A DNA stretch of 64,000 nt, taken from assembly GCF_963675905.1 (NCBI RefSeq), contig NZ_OY780936.1, forward strand, positions 2,117,946 to 2,181,945, in the 5' to 3' direction. Below are positions 36,742 to 46,257 of the stretch, one piece after another (within the stretch, counting starts at the first letter, position 1; every line of letters begins with the position of its first letter). Source of the stretch: an uncultured Bacteroides sp. GTDB lineage: Bacteria > Bacteroidota > Bacteroidia > Bacteroidales > Bacteroidaceae. The notes under the pieces are model-generated. The model had not been told where the DNA came from. It saw only the letters and a program-made list of their open reading frames with translations, and ran no database searches. Made by a program: the position numbers and the translations under genes.

Positions 36742-39700
36742 TTACTTACCAGAATATTCTATAAAATTACAAAGCAGTTTTCTTGCCACATTAGCTGATG
36801 AATCATTTGAAGTCAGATTTCCACAAATGTCAAGCGTAGAGAATATGATTTTACCTTTGCCACAAGGAATAACACCTACAGCCGTTCCCAATTTAAGAGG
36901 ATAACAGTGATAAGCTCCGGCAACCAGCTCCTCTCCTTCTATTTCAAGACCATATCTTTCGGCACCATCTTTCACAACAGCCTGGTAAGGCCAGTTCATA
37001 CTGTCATTAGTCGGCAGTCCGTTGAATAGTGGATGTTGTTTAACGAAATGAACACCACCAAGCCAGGCTGTTCCAACCTGAAATTTACCGGAATATGTTA
37101 CCTGGGTATTTTTAGTAATCAAGTCCATCCACGTGTCGGCATTATCAACCAGAATAAGCGTTGTGCCGTCTTTTGCTACTCGGTCTATTAACTTCTGCGG
37201 ATCGGCTGCATTCGTTTCCGGTGCCGACCACTGCAAGCGGCATAATCCGGCTATGTTTTTAACCTGAACCAGATTTATACTCAATTTATATGACTTTCCT
37301 TTTGTGAAGTTCACCAAAACCTTATCACGACCACCACTATTTTTTGTTATATCTATAATGGTAGCACCATCAATACTTAGCTGACTGGCTCCACTTGTCT
37401 GCAATTCAAGAAAATATGCACCGCTCACTGTAGGTACAATTTGTGTTTCCCAACGAGCATTATATCTTTCAGTACTGGTTACTGTAGGATCGGGAGTAGC
37501 TCCCATCGCCACATTGAAATTAATATCACGGTCAGTACGTTCTGATATCTTCTCCTGAAATCTATTGTCTCTGTAAAACGACACGGTAACTCCCTGTTTT
37601 CCATCGGAAGTAAAAAGCTGATCAGTTGGTACAACTCTCAGATTGCCTCCCATCGGTGGACGAGATACCACTACCCAATCAAGATGTTTTGCGTTATCGG
37701 AGTAATCCGTTACTGATAGTTTTTTATCATTATTCAGGAAGTTCTTCAGGCTATTGTTATGTTCCCATACAGCTCCGTTACCTGAGAGTTTTACTGAACG
37801 CCAGTCGACCGCCAGAAACTGATCACTACCAGAAGCTTTATTGTTGCCGGCATTATCAGAAAGGACTACATCAATGCGGTGCATTCCGGCTATAGCAGAA
37901 GTAGGAATCTCAATTCCTTCGGCAATCAACTGTCCATAAACATCTCCTCCGGCAATTGCTGTTTTAACATCTTTACTAAAAATCACCTTTCCTTCCGGAT
38001 CTTTAACTGAAATTGAAAGCTTATGAGATCCTTGCAAATTCTTCTCGTTGATAACATAGAAATCTGTCACAACTTTGTCGTTCATTTCAACAATCTGTTT
38101 ACGTACTTTCACAGCAACATAAAGTGGCTGGTTATAGCGCGCAATAAGCGCAGTATCACCTTTCACGTTCCGAAAACAATCTACTACTCCTGAATGGTTT
38201 TCAATAATCTGAGCTTCCCACCCATTAATGGCATAACCGTCTGTATAATTATCAAGGCGGATAGTCTCTATTTTACGTCCCTGATGTTCGATGGAAATAT
38301 TGCCCATCGACACGGTAAACGCATCAATCGTAGGGAATGCCGAACGAAGACTCTTCCGTGTAAGGAAGTTATCAAAAGTTTTATACCAATCGAGATACAT
38401 GGCACCATCCCAACCCATATTGGGTGAAGCTTCAAGCTCGCTCTTTATCTTTTCAAGGCGCGGAGGAGTAGAAATAGCTCCTTCTTCTCCCCAGAAAACA
38501 ATATCCTTTTTATTTGCTGTATAGTTGTAATAATCGGTCGGACTCTTATAAAGACTCTGGTTCCATACATGAGGACCACCCGCATGATGAAAATCGTACC
38601 AACCTTTCCAGTAAACCGTTGAATCATTAGGACGAAGATGAATACGGGCCTGTTCGTTTTCTTCGGTACGACACCATGCAGAAGTGCGGGTTATAGTGCG
38701 TGTAGGGTCCAGTTTATGAGCTTCCTGCATATCACTGATGTTTAGTTTCAGGATATCTTCGCTAACCGGTCCGGCTTCATTGATCATGTTGAACATTACC
38801 AGACTTGGATGACTACGATCACGCTTCACCATCCGCATTACTTTTTCGTGCATCAAAGTGTGACCGAACGGATTATCAGGACTCTGCCCGCTACGGTAAT
38901 TGCCCGGCTCTTCATAATAAAGTAATCCTAGTTCATCCGCTTTATCCAGCACAACCGGAGCACCAATGCATCTGTGGAAATTCAGCATATTCAGTCCCAT
39001 AGACTTAGCAATACGAATCTGTTTCTCTGCCAATTCCTCCGTTGGATAAATACCATTTATTGGCCAGAATCCCCAGCTGATTGCTGTACGCAGCACAATT
39101 CTTTTTCCGTTTAGGCGAAACATTGCATCAGAGCCTTGTCCCATTGGTTCAAACCAGCGGAACCCAAAAACTCTGCTGTCTTCATCTATGCTTTTCTTTC
39201 CATCTACTACAGAAACCTTGCAGATATACAAGTTAGGATTTTCCGTATCCCATAACTTTGCATGGGGTGCAGATATCTTTGCAGAAACAAGGTTTTCTCC
39301 CGGTTTCAATTTTACTTTCTTTAGTTCCTGACGAGCTATTTCTGTATCGGGATTTTTCTTATCAACAACCCGAACAACAATATTTCGAACAATCTCTTTA
39401 GCAGTGCTGTTTACAACACTTATTTGCGGATTTACTTCCGTAATGGCAGGAGTATTCTGAACATAAATATCATCCACATAAACCGGAGCACAGGAAACCA
39501 ATTTCACACGGCCAGTAATTCCACCAAAAGCATGACTACCGGGTATTTTATATTTTCCCCAGCTAACTACATCACCATCTCTCCAGTCATAGTTACCTCC
39601 CGGATCGGTAACACGCAAAGCCAATTGCACAGTCTCACCCGGTTTGGCAAAGTTGGTAATATCAACTTCGAAAGGAGTATTCCCCGTTAAATCATAACCA

Positions 39701-40113
39701 GCAAGTTGTTGATTGATATAAACCTCCGAACGATAACGTGCAGCTTCAAAACGGAGCAGCAACTTACTACCTTTTGCAGCAGTCGGAATACTGACAGAAC
39801 GGAACCACCAGCTTACTCCTTGAATATCCCCTTCCGGTCCCGGTTTAATCTGCAGATATTCTTCCACCGTACCAGGAACACTTACATCTTTCGCCCCCTG
39901 AAGCGAGTTCCAGCCACCGGTTGGCAAAGCAGCAGGTATCGTTTTTATATCCGTAGAAGGAAGAAATAACTGATCATTCTTCCACGAAGCATCCTTGTCA
40001 TACCAAAGTTTCCATCCTTTTCCCGACAAGTCTGTTTCAATTCTGTTTTGAGAATGCACCACAAAGAGCGGTGCACAACACAATAGAAATAATAGTTTTA
40101 GTGATTTTTGCAT
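36742..40113 (-). CDS. Large GH2-family glycosidase with PA14-like insert
   Basis: An 1123-residue secreted enzyme, signal MQKSLKLLFLLCCAPLFVVH. Sugar-binding jelly roll (RSEVYINQQLAGYDLTGNTP), Ig-like domain, catalytic barrel with acid/base Glu446 in FNMINEAG and candidate nucleophile Glu543 or Glu544 in FWGEEGAIS. Residues ~840-965 look like a PA14 domain (VSFYRDNRF, RWETQIVPTVSGAYFLELQT, LSIDGATIID). The C-terminal ~150 residues (TTLILVDNADTWMDLI, GGVHFVKQHPLFNGLP) are not identified. It has its own terminator and probably its own promoter in the 477-bp gap upstream. Substrate unknown; it may act with PUL 2 or the GH35 operon. Confidence 0.88.
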   Translation of the reverse strand: MQKSLKLLFLLCCAPLFVVHSQNRIETDLSGKGWKLWYDKDASWKNDQLFLPSTDIKTIPAALPTGGWNSLQGAKDVSVPGTVEEYLQIKPGPEGDIQGVSWWFRSVSIPTAAKGSKLLLRFEAARYRSEVYINQQLAGYDLTGNTPFEVDITNFAKPGETVQLALRVTDPGGNYDWRDGDVVSWGKYKIPGSHAFGGITGRVKLVSCAPVYVDDIYVQNTPAITEVNPQISVVNSTAKEIVRNIVVRVVDKKNPDTEIARQELKKVKLKPGENLVSAKISAPHAKLWDTENPNLYICKVSVVDGKKSIDEDSRVFGFRWFEPMGQGSDAMFRLNGKRIVLRTAISWGFWPINGIYPTEELAEKQIRIAKSMGLNMLNFHRCIGAPVVLDKADELGLLYYEEPGNYRSGQSPDNPFGHTLMHEKVMRMVKRDRSHPSLVMFNMINEAGPVSEDILKLNISDMQEAHKLDPTRTITRTSAWCRTEENEQARIHLRPNDSTVYWKGWYDFHHAGGPHVWNQSLYKSPTDYYNYTANKKDIVFWGEEGAISTPPRLEKIKSELEASPNMGWDGAMYLDWYKTFDNFLTRKSLRSAFPTIDAFTVSMGNISIEHQGRKIETIRLDNYTDGYAINGWEAQIIENHSGVVDCFRNVKGDTALIARYNQPLYVAVKVRKQIVEMNDKVVTDFYVINEKNLQGSHKLSISVKDPEGKVIFSKDVKTAIAGGDVYGQLIAEGIEIPTSAIAGMHRIDVVLSDNAGNNKASGSDQFLAVDWRSVKLSGNGAVWEHNNSLKNFLNNDKKLSVTDYSDNAKHLDWVVVSRPPMGGNLRVVPTDQLFTSDGKQGVTVSFYRDNRFQEKISERTDRDINFNVAMGATPDPTVTSTERYNARWETQIVPTVSGAYFLELQTSGASQLSIDGATIIDITKNSGGRDKVLVNFTKGKSYKLSINLVQVKNIAGLCRLQWSAPETNAADPQKLIDRVAKDGTTLILVDNADTWMDLITKNTQVTYSGKFQVGTAWLGGVHFVKQHPLFNGLPTNDSMNWPYQAVVKDGAERYGLEIEGEELVAGAYHCYPLKLGTAVGVIPCGKGKIIFSTLDICGNLTSNDSSANVARKLLCNFIEYSGK

Positions 40114-40264
40114 AGTATCATTGCTTAATTATATATAATCTCCGATTTAAAATCTATGCAATATTAGTTTTTCTATTACATCTTAATGTGCACTTTTTAT
40201 TATAATAAGTGGATTATTTATGAGGGGCTTATCAACTTACTAATTTACAACCAAAAAATTCCCC

Positions 40265-40352
40265 ATACACCCGGGTGTACCCACCTCGTACACCCGGATC
40301 TAAAAACAGTCTCCACCCGGGTGGAGGAATCCTGTACACCCGGGTGGAGACT
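40265..40352. repeat. Four 23-bp units with CACCCGGGTG palindromic core
   Basis: CCCGG cores occur at 40270, 40293, 40316 and 40339, exactly 23 bp apart. Perfect palindromes are TACACCCGGGTGTA (40266-40279) and CTCCACCCGGGTGGAG (40311-40326). AGTCTCCACCCGGG at 40309 is also inverted against CCCGGGTGGAGACT at 40339. The block is GC-rich in an AT-rich gap. The 477-bp gap (40114-40590) otherwise holds only the CTAGATC repeats below and no credible gene. Confidence 0.9.
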
Positions 40353-40431
40353 AATTTTTATTTCTACAAATACTATAAATTACAATGTAAAACCTAGAGA
40401 ATCAAGACTTTACACAAAGAAAATCAGTAAG

Positions 40432-40535
40432 GTGCTAGATCGCTAGATCACTGCTTGATCAAATTTAATTGATCTAGCGGTGCTATACTGTTTATTTATA
40501 ACATATTAAGTAGTAAGTGCTAGATTGCTAGATCA
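40432..40535. repeat. Paired 19-bp CTAGATC repeats around an inverted copy
   Basis: GTGCTAGATCGCTAGATCA at 40432-40450 recurs at 40517-40535 with one change (C to T). Between them TTGATCTAGC at 40469 is inverted relative to GCTAGATCA. No protein-coding or terminator function is evident. It lies within 60-160 bp of the end of the GH35 gene at 40591, on the downstream side. Confidence 0.8.
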
Positions 40536-40590
40536 ATTCTGCATTTTTATTTTTTATGAGAGAATGATTGAGAATTCCTCAAAGCATAAT

Positions 40591-42942
40591 CTAAAAAATT
40601 ATTTCAGTACGGTATTCAGGCAATACATTAACACTATCAATTGACAGAACACTTTTTTTATTATTCCAATCCCTGAGTGCCGACTGTGGCAAATCCTTCA
40701 GGTATGGCGCATCTTTCATTAACGGACGGAAATAAAAATCCATGCCTTTTTCAGCCATTCTGCTCTCAAAACGTTTTAAACCGATTGTCCAGGGAGCTCC
40801 GTAATAGAAATGGTCTAAAACCATGGAATTATTAATGAAGGCCATAGCTACATCGCCCACATAATTTATTTGCAGGAAGTATTCCTGAACCTGTTTATTG
40901 TTATTAGGTTCAACAGTTACCGTCATACGACGAGATCCTGCTTTATCAACCTTGAATACCGGATTAACTGCAGCAACTTCGATAGTTTGCTGCTTCCATC
41001 CTTTTGCCGAGGGATAAAGTACAAAATCGAACTTATTCTTACCTAAATTAAGCAAGGTACATTTACCCTTCTCCGGTAAAACGGTGGCATCGGTTATCAG
41101 AATGTGTCCGTCGACTTTAGCTGTATGCAATGCCTGCTCACGGGTTAATGTGGTGATTAGTATCTTTTCGCCGCTCTTTGCTGTTACAGAGAATGTACTC
41201 TTATAACCGGCAACAGGTGTAACTACGGATTTTCCACTTTTCAAGGTTGCTTTGTCAAATACAAATTCCGGTTCTATTCCGTTTGGTGCAAAGAAGAAAT
41301 AATGAGGCTTTCCGTTATCATCTATCTTTGTGAGCAACTGTGCTGTTGCATATTTCAGCAATGCACCATCCATATTGAGGTTAAACGCAAGTATTACGCT
41401 TTCGTCCTTTTTCAACGTAAATGTTTTGCTGGCAGGAATCATAATTGATTCGTTCTGAAGATTCAGCTTAAACTGCAAACCTGTCTGGTCAATACGGGCA
41501 GTATCATGATCCTGAAAATTAGTCATAAAGATAAAGCCGGAATTATTCTTCATACGAGCAGCAAAACGCAATGTTTCTCTGTTATCGGGAGTAATCGTCT
41601 CATAATCCTGAGGAAGAACAGTCTCCATTGGTGCCAGTAAGTTGCTGAAATCATTCAGGAAAAGATGGAGTACACGGAGATTCCTGTACGAATCGCGAAC
41701 AAGGCCAAATTCTCCGATAGGAGCCTGAAAATCATAAGATATCTTTGGAACGCCCATCGGTTCATCACTAAAGAAGCTAATATCATCTTTCATTTTAGGA
41801 GTTGAACCGCCGTGATACATGTAATAGCCTATTCCGTTGGAGCCACTTCCTAAAGTACGGATCATCAATGCTTCGGCAGCCTCAGCCGTAACAATTGGTC
41901 GGCGGGAATATATCATCTGAATACCGACTCCCATCTCTGCATTGAAAGAAGGAAACTTATCCGTGTCATAACGAACCGGAGAGTAATCGGGCTTTTTCTG
42001 AATATCCTTAAACAGGCAGAAAGGAGATTTATGCGGTTCTGCCCAGAATGGATATGTATAAGCTGCCATAACAGGGATTGCTTCATCACCGATGACTGCT
42101 GCATTTCCCCATCCGGTTGCCGTATACAAAGGAGTTATCATTCCGGCATCAACAGCCATTTTTTTCAGAGTCTTCATATGCAAATCCCCAAGTTCTGCAT
42201 AAGTAATCTTTTTATCCTGCACTCCTACTCCCACCATTGTAATGGAAGCATCATAAGTAGCCGATGTATGATCCTTTGGAGCGCCGGGATATGTTATAGC
42301 CCATGGTGCAGCAGAATGTTGATGTTCGTTTTCAATCTGGATACCGATAACCGGACCTCCGTCTTTATAGTATAATCCTTGCAGTTGTTTTGCAATCTCT
42401 TTATAAAGCCGGTCTACATAGAACAAATATTTAGCATCATTGGAACGAACTTCGAGCGGTTTTGAGAATAACCAATCGGGGAATCCGCCGTTGCGAATCT
42501 CTCCATGACAGAAGGGACCAACACGAACAATTGACTGCATACCATATTTTTTACATAACTGCAAAAAGGTACGAAGATCTTTATCCCCGCTCCAATCAAA
42601 AACGCCCTCTTTTTCTTCGTGAATATTCCAGAATATATAAGTCGGAATAACCGTCAGTCCACCAGCCTTCATCTTAAGAATCTGTTCTTCCCATTGTTCG
42701 TGAGGATAACGAGAATAGTGAAACTCACCCATAACAGGAATAACAGGTTTTCCATTCTCGGAAACATAAAAGCTGTTCACTTCAATCTTTTCTCCGGATG
42801 GATTAGCTCCACCTAGCTTTAGTTGTCCCGTATAAATTTTCTTTTCCGAAGCAGGAGCATTTATCTCATATATCTTTTGTGCATAAGCGGAACTTAATCC
42901 GCTTATTATGAATAATGCTAAAAATACCGGTATCTTTTTCAT
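40591..42942 (-). CDS. GH35-family beta-galactosidase
   Basis: A 783-residue secreted protein, signal MKKIPVFLALFIISGLSSAY cut near YAQ. The barrel shows GEFHYSRYPHEQWEEQI, RVGPFCHGEIRNGGFPDWL, acid/base Glu206 in IQIENEHQHS and nucleophile Glu336 in FNAEMGVG. Beta-rich domains follow. GH35 enzymes release terminal beta-galactose; some relatives act on other sugars. It is the third gene of a minus-strand unit after the MFS porter and DUF5107 protein, starting 9 bp after the DUF5107 stop. It is only a distant relative of the GH35 at 18827 (different sequence around both catalytic residues). Confidence 0.92.
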   Translation of the reverse strand: MKKIPVFLALFIISGLSSAYAQKIYEINAPASEKKIYTGQLKLGGANPSGEKIEVNSFYVSENGKPVIPVMGEFHYSRYPHEQWEEQILKMKAGGLTVIPTYIFWNIHEEKEGVFDWSGDKDLRTFLQLCKKYGMQSIVRVGPFCHGEIRNGGFPDWLFSKPLEVRSNDAKYLFYVDRLYKEIAKQLQGLYYKDGGPVIGIQIENEHQHSAAPWAITYPGAPKDHTSATYDASITMVGVGVQDKKITYAELGDLHMKTLKKMAVDAGMITPLYTATGWGNAAVIGDEAIPVMAAYTYPFWAEPHKSPFCLFKDIQKKPDYSPVRYDTDKFPSFNAEMGVGIQMIYSRRPIVTAEAAEALMIRTLGSGSNGIGYYMYHGGSTPKMKDDISFFSDEPMGVPKISYDFQAPIGEFGLVRDSYRNLRVLHLFLNDFSNLLAPMETVLPQDYETITPDNRETLRFAARMKNNSGFIFMTNFQDHDTARIDQTGLQFKLNLQNESIMIPASKTFTLKKDESVILAFNLNMDGALLKYATAQLLTKIDDNGKPHYFFFAPNGIEPEFVFDKATLKSGKSVVTPVAGYKSTFSVTAKSGEKILITTLTREQALHTAKVDGHILITDATVLPEKGKCTLLNLGKNKFDFVLYPSAKGWKQQTIEVAAVNPVFKVDKAGSRRMTVTVEPNNNKQVQEYFLQINYVGDVAMAFINNSMVLDHFYYGAPWTIGLKRFESRMAEKGMDFYFRPLMKDAPYLKDLPQSALRDWNNKKSVLSIDSVNVLPEYRTEIIF

Positions 42943-42951
42943 GACTTCAGT

Positions 42952-45900
42952 TTAATAAATACTACTTTTCATGGCCATAATTCCCTGATGATTAGGATCA
43001 AGCAATGATGCTTCATCCAACAAATCAAGAGCCTTCTCTTTTTTTCCAAGTCCGAATTGCCCCAACGCCATCATATACTTGCAATGAATAACATTTCGTT
43101 GAGTCAAATCGTCTTCCCAAATCAATAAGTCGGGTAAAGATACAGCAAAATAGTCCATTTTAATCTGATCAAAAAGATGTTTTTCTCCGTAACTTACCAA
43201 GCGGTGAAAGCGACTGTTTGCTTCAGCAGTTCGGTTCAGTTTCAGAAGAGCAAGTCCCTGATAGAATATCTTATCCGGTTTCTGATCGTTATAATAAATA
43301 GCTGCAGCAGGTTCCGTAATACCATTTTTTGCCAGTTCCCAGTAATAAAGAGCCTTTTCATTATCTCCCAAAACCTCGTAAGCACATCCCAGATAATAGT
43401 GGAAATCGTTTTCCTGAGCACCATAGAGTTTGCCTTCTCCCAAGTGATGAGGATATTCAAGGCATTCTTCCAATAATGCAATCGCTTTATGGCTATCGTT
43501 ATTTTTCAAAGCCTGTTTAGCCAATTCAACACGAGCTATCTGATATTGTGCCGAAACTTTTCCTTCACCTCCTTCCCAAGGATGGAATTTATGCTTATCG
43601 AGCATTTCCTTTGCTTCCTCATATCGTCCCAGTTGATTAAGAAGTGTAATCTGTTCCAGATAAAGGTCGTCACGTTGAAGTACTAACGAATTATATTTTT
43701 CAAGGAATGCCAGACGCTCAGCATGCGAACGGTTGAGTCGTTTATACAACTGATCTAGCTCCATTAGAATTCTGGCATCGGTAGTATCCAAAGCAAAAGC
43801 TTTTTCCAGACAAGCAATTGCTTCATCAACCTTATCTTGTTTATTGAAATAAGCAAGGGATAAGTTACGCCATGCCGTTGGAAAAACAGGATTGAGTAAA
43901 ACTGATTTTTCCCAGTTAACAATAGCCTCATCATACTGACGTTTATCATACCATAAATTTCCTAAGTAATATGGTGCTTTAGCATCTGATGAATTTTTCT
44001 CTTTTGCATATTCCAAAGCTACGATAGCTTCCAGTCGGTTTGGAAAACAAAACTCGGGAGCATGGCTGGCTGCTTTTGCAAAACTATCTTCAGCTTCCTC
44101 TTTATTTGCCAGAGACTGAGCCCAGGCCATATAGTAATAAGTCATTGGTGTAGTGCTTACCTTAGTTGCTTCCTGCCACACCGCAATTGCTTCTTCATAT
44201 AATCCGGCTGCAACATAATCGAGTGCTATTTCATCATAGTTAAATGAAGCACCACGCATCAGTTTTGTCATTAAAGCCAAGACTTCCTTATCATCTGTGA
44301 GCAGGAATTTCTCGAAAATACAGCCATAATTAAAAAGGTCGATCTTCAAAGAATCCTCAATCCAGTTCAAGGCTTCCTCTTTTCTTCCAGCCAGGCGAAG
44401 TAAAGCTGTCTTTAGATGACGGGCACGATGATTGTGCCAGTTACGAATTAAACTTCTTTCCACTTCCTCTAATGCATCGTCCAAATTACCTTGTAAAGAT
44501 GAAATCTGTGCACAACTAAAATATCCTGCATCTTGCCAGGCAGCATTCCAGCAAGCTTTATAGAAAGAATCATAAGCTTCCTGATAACGTCCCTGATACT
44601 TCAAAGCCAGCCCGAGATTATACAATGGTTCGCCATCATAAGGATTTGGGTTGCGTTGCAATTGTGTTTCAACAGCTGTTCTTAAGTAAGTTTCGGCAAT
44701 TGCAAAACGTCCGCGGCGCAAATACCATAATCCCAATGCATTATTATTCTGAACATTTCCGGGTTCACGTTTCAAAGCCTCTTTATAATAATCAGTAGGA
44801 TTGTAAGTTGCATGTCTGTATTGTTCCAAATGCAATCCGGTTAAATAAAGTTGTTCCACTGATGGAGTATCTTGTGGGGAAAGAGCTTCCTTAGCCGATT
44901 CCGGCACCGGTTTTATTTCTTCTTTTTCCTGCAGCCAGTTAAGAACTTCCTTACCTTGCTTATTAAATACAGACAGTTGAAGTTCCTCCAGCGAATAACC
45001 ATTCATGGAAATAGTTTTTTCGTATACCTCTTCAGGAGATAAAGTAGTTTCTTCTTCGAACACTACTCCTTCTTTTCCCGACAATTTAATTGTAACAGAT
45101 TGAAGTGATGTAGCAAACAGCTTAACGGCAACATTTCCATCGGCAACCTCATCAATATTCAGCAGTAAGTCTTTGCTTGCATTCTTAACAACTCCCAGTT
45201 CACGATAAGGAAGGAAATATTGCACAAAGCTTTTCTCTTCATATGGTTGAAGCCATGAAAAATCAGGCTGATTATCGGTATAAACACCCGCCATCAATTC
45301 AATGTACGGACCGTTATTATCTGTCAGATTACGATCCCACGCCTGGCCAAAATCACCGTTTCCCCATGTCCATTGTTTCTTTCCCGGAGATACATGATGA
45401 TTGGCAACGTGCAGAACTCCGGCACGCGTATCATTTTCATAACCACCCACAAAATTAAAGCGACTTTTAATAGCCATATAAGAAGTTGGCACAGGAATAT
45501 TCTTATAATTGGAGATATCGACACCTGCCGAGTAGTCCATTTTATAATAAGTTCCGGTTGCTATCGGGAAAGTTGACACATCTCTCTTTCCATGGTCGAA
45601 CACGGCATTTACATCGGGTGGAAAAACACTTTGGTAGTGGTCATTAACAGCAACAGCCGGATTAGCCCACCATAAGAATGTTTGTGGCATCGGCGTGCGG
45701 TTATATAAGCGTCCTTTAATCTCCAGATAAGCTTTTCCCGGCCTCAAAGTAAATCCGGCCATTCCTTTTTGATGAAACATCTGTTCCATTTCGCTCACCC
45801 AAACGGTTACGCTACCATCGGGAAATTCTTCAATGCAGTAATCTACAGGAAGGAAAGTACTTGGGCGGTGGTGTTGCGGCCAGTTAAACTCAATTCCTCC

Positions 45901-46230
45901 GGAAATCCAGGGACCGGTCAATCCTACTAAAGCAGGTTTTATCACCTCGTTATAGTAGATAAAATGGCGTTTCTTTATCTTATCGTAAGCCATTTGTACA
46001 CGTCCTCCCAGCTCTGGCAGAATCATTATTTTTATATATTCATTTTCAAGAAAGACTGCATTATAGGTTTTATCAACTTTCTCGTCTGCTATTTTTTCAA
46101 TAACAGGGTAAGGATACACAACGCCGCTGCTTCCCTGATAAACACGTTTCTCCAGAAATATAGGGTTCTTCTCAGGTTTGCCAATCTCGTATGTAGGAAT
46201 TACAACCTGCTCATTCCATGCTTTTACCAT
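42952..46230 (-). CDS. DUF5107-TPR cytoplasmic protein
   Basis: A 1092-residue protein with no signal peptide. Residues ~30-340 match DUF5107, a galactose-mutarotase-like beta-sandwich (LENEYIKIMILPELGGRVQM, GIEFNWPQHHRPSTFLPVDY). From ~470 the protein is a long TPR superhelix (NNALGLWYLRRGRFAIAETY, GEPLYNLGLALKYQGRYQEA, PTAWRNLSLAYFNKQDKVDE). It sits between a sugar porter and a GH35 in one unit. Sandwich plus TPR suggests a cytosolic carbohydrate-binding or -processing protein acting on the imported sugar. No activity is established to my knowledge; function is inference from context. Confidence 0.8.
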   Translation of the reverse strand: MVKAWNEQVVIPTYEIGKPEKNPIFLEKRVYQGSSGVVYPYPVIEKIADEKVDKTYNAVFLENEYIKIMILPELGGRVQMAYDKIKKRHFIYYNEVIKPALVGLTGPWISGGIEFNWPQHHRPSTFLPVDYCIEEFPDGSVTVWVSEMEQMFHQKGMAGFTLRPGKAYLEIKGRLYNRTPMPQTFLWWANPAVAVNDHYQSVFPPDVNAVFDHGKRDVSTFPIATGTYYKMDYSAGVDISNYKNIPVPTSYMAIKSRFNFVGGYENDTRAGVLHVANHHVSPGKKQWTWGNGDFGQAWDRNLTDNNGPYIELMAGVYTDNQPDFSWLQPYEEKSFVQYFLPYRELGVVKNASKDLLLNIDEVADGNVAVKLFATSLQSVTIKLSGKEGVVFEEETTLSPEEVYEKTISMNGYSLEELQLSVFNKQGKEVLNWLQEKEEIKPVPESAKEALSPQDTPSVEQLYLTGLHLEQYRHATYNPTDYYKEALKREPGNVQNNNALGLWYLRRGRFAIAETYLRTAVETQLQRNPNPYDGEPLYNLGLALKYQGRYQEAYDSFYKACWNAAWQDAGYFSCAQISSLQGNLDDALEEVERSLIRNWHNHRARHLKTALLRLAGRKEEALNWIEDSLKIDLFNYGCIFEKFLLTDDKEVLALMTKLMRGASFNYDEIALDYVAAGLYEEAIAVWQEATKVSTTPMTYYYMAWAQSLANKEEAEDSFAKAASHAPEFCFPNRLEAIVALEYAKEKNSSDAKAPYYLGNLWYDKRQYDEAIVNWEKSVLLNPVFPTAWRNLSLAYFNKQDKVDEAIACLEKAFALDTTDARILMELDQLYKRLNRSHAERLAFLEKYNSLVLQRDDLYLEQITLLNQLGRYEEAKEMLDKHKFHPWEGGEGKVSAQYQIARVELAKQALKNNDSHKAIALLEECLEYPHHLGEGKLYGAQENDFHYYLGCAYEVLGDNEKALYYWELAKNGITEPAAAIYYNDQKPDKIFYQGLALLKLNRTAEANSRFHRLVSYGEKHLFDQIKMDYFAVSLPDLLIWEDDLTQRNVIHCKYMMALGQFGLGKKEKALDLLDEASLLDPNHQGIMAMKSSIY

Positions 46231-46257
46231 TTTCGTATATTGATTATTATTTATGAA

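Noticed and set aside
40265-40352. Possible CRISPR array
   Set aside because: The conserved core is only about 10-14 bp, the intervals are about 10 bp rather than ~30, and there are no cas genes. A short-period palindromic array is the better description.
40186-40446. An 86-residue frame across the CCCGGG array
   Set aside because: Its codons are dictated by the 23-bp repeats, it has no family resemblance, and it does not explain the palindromes.
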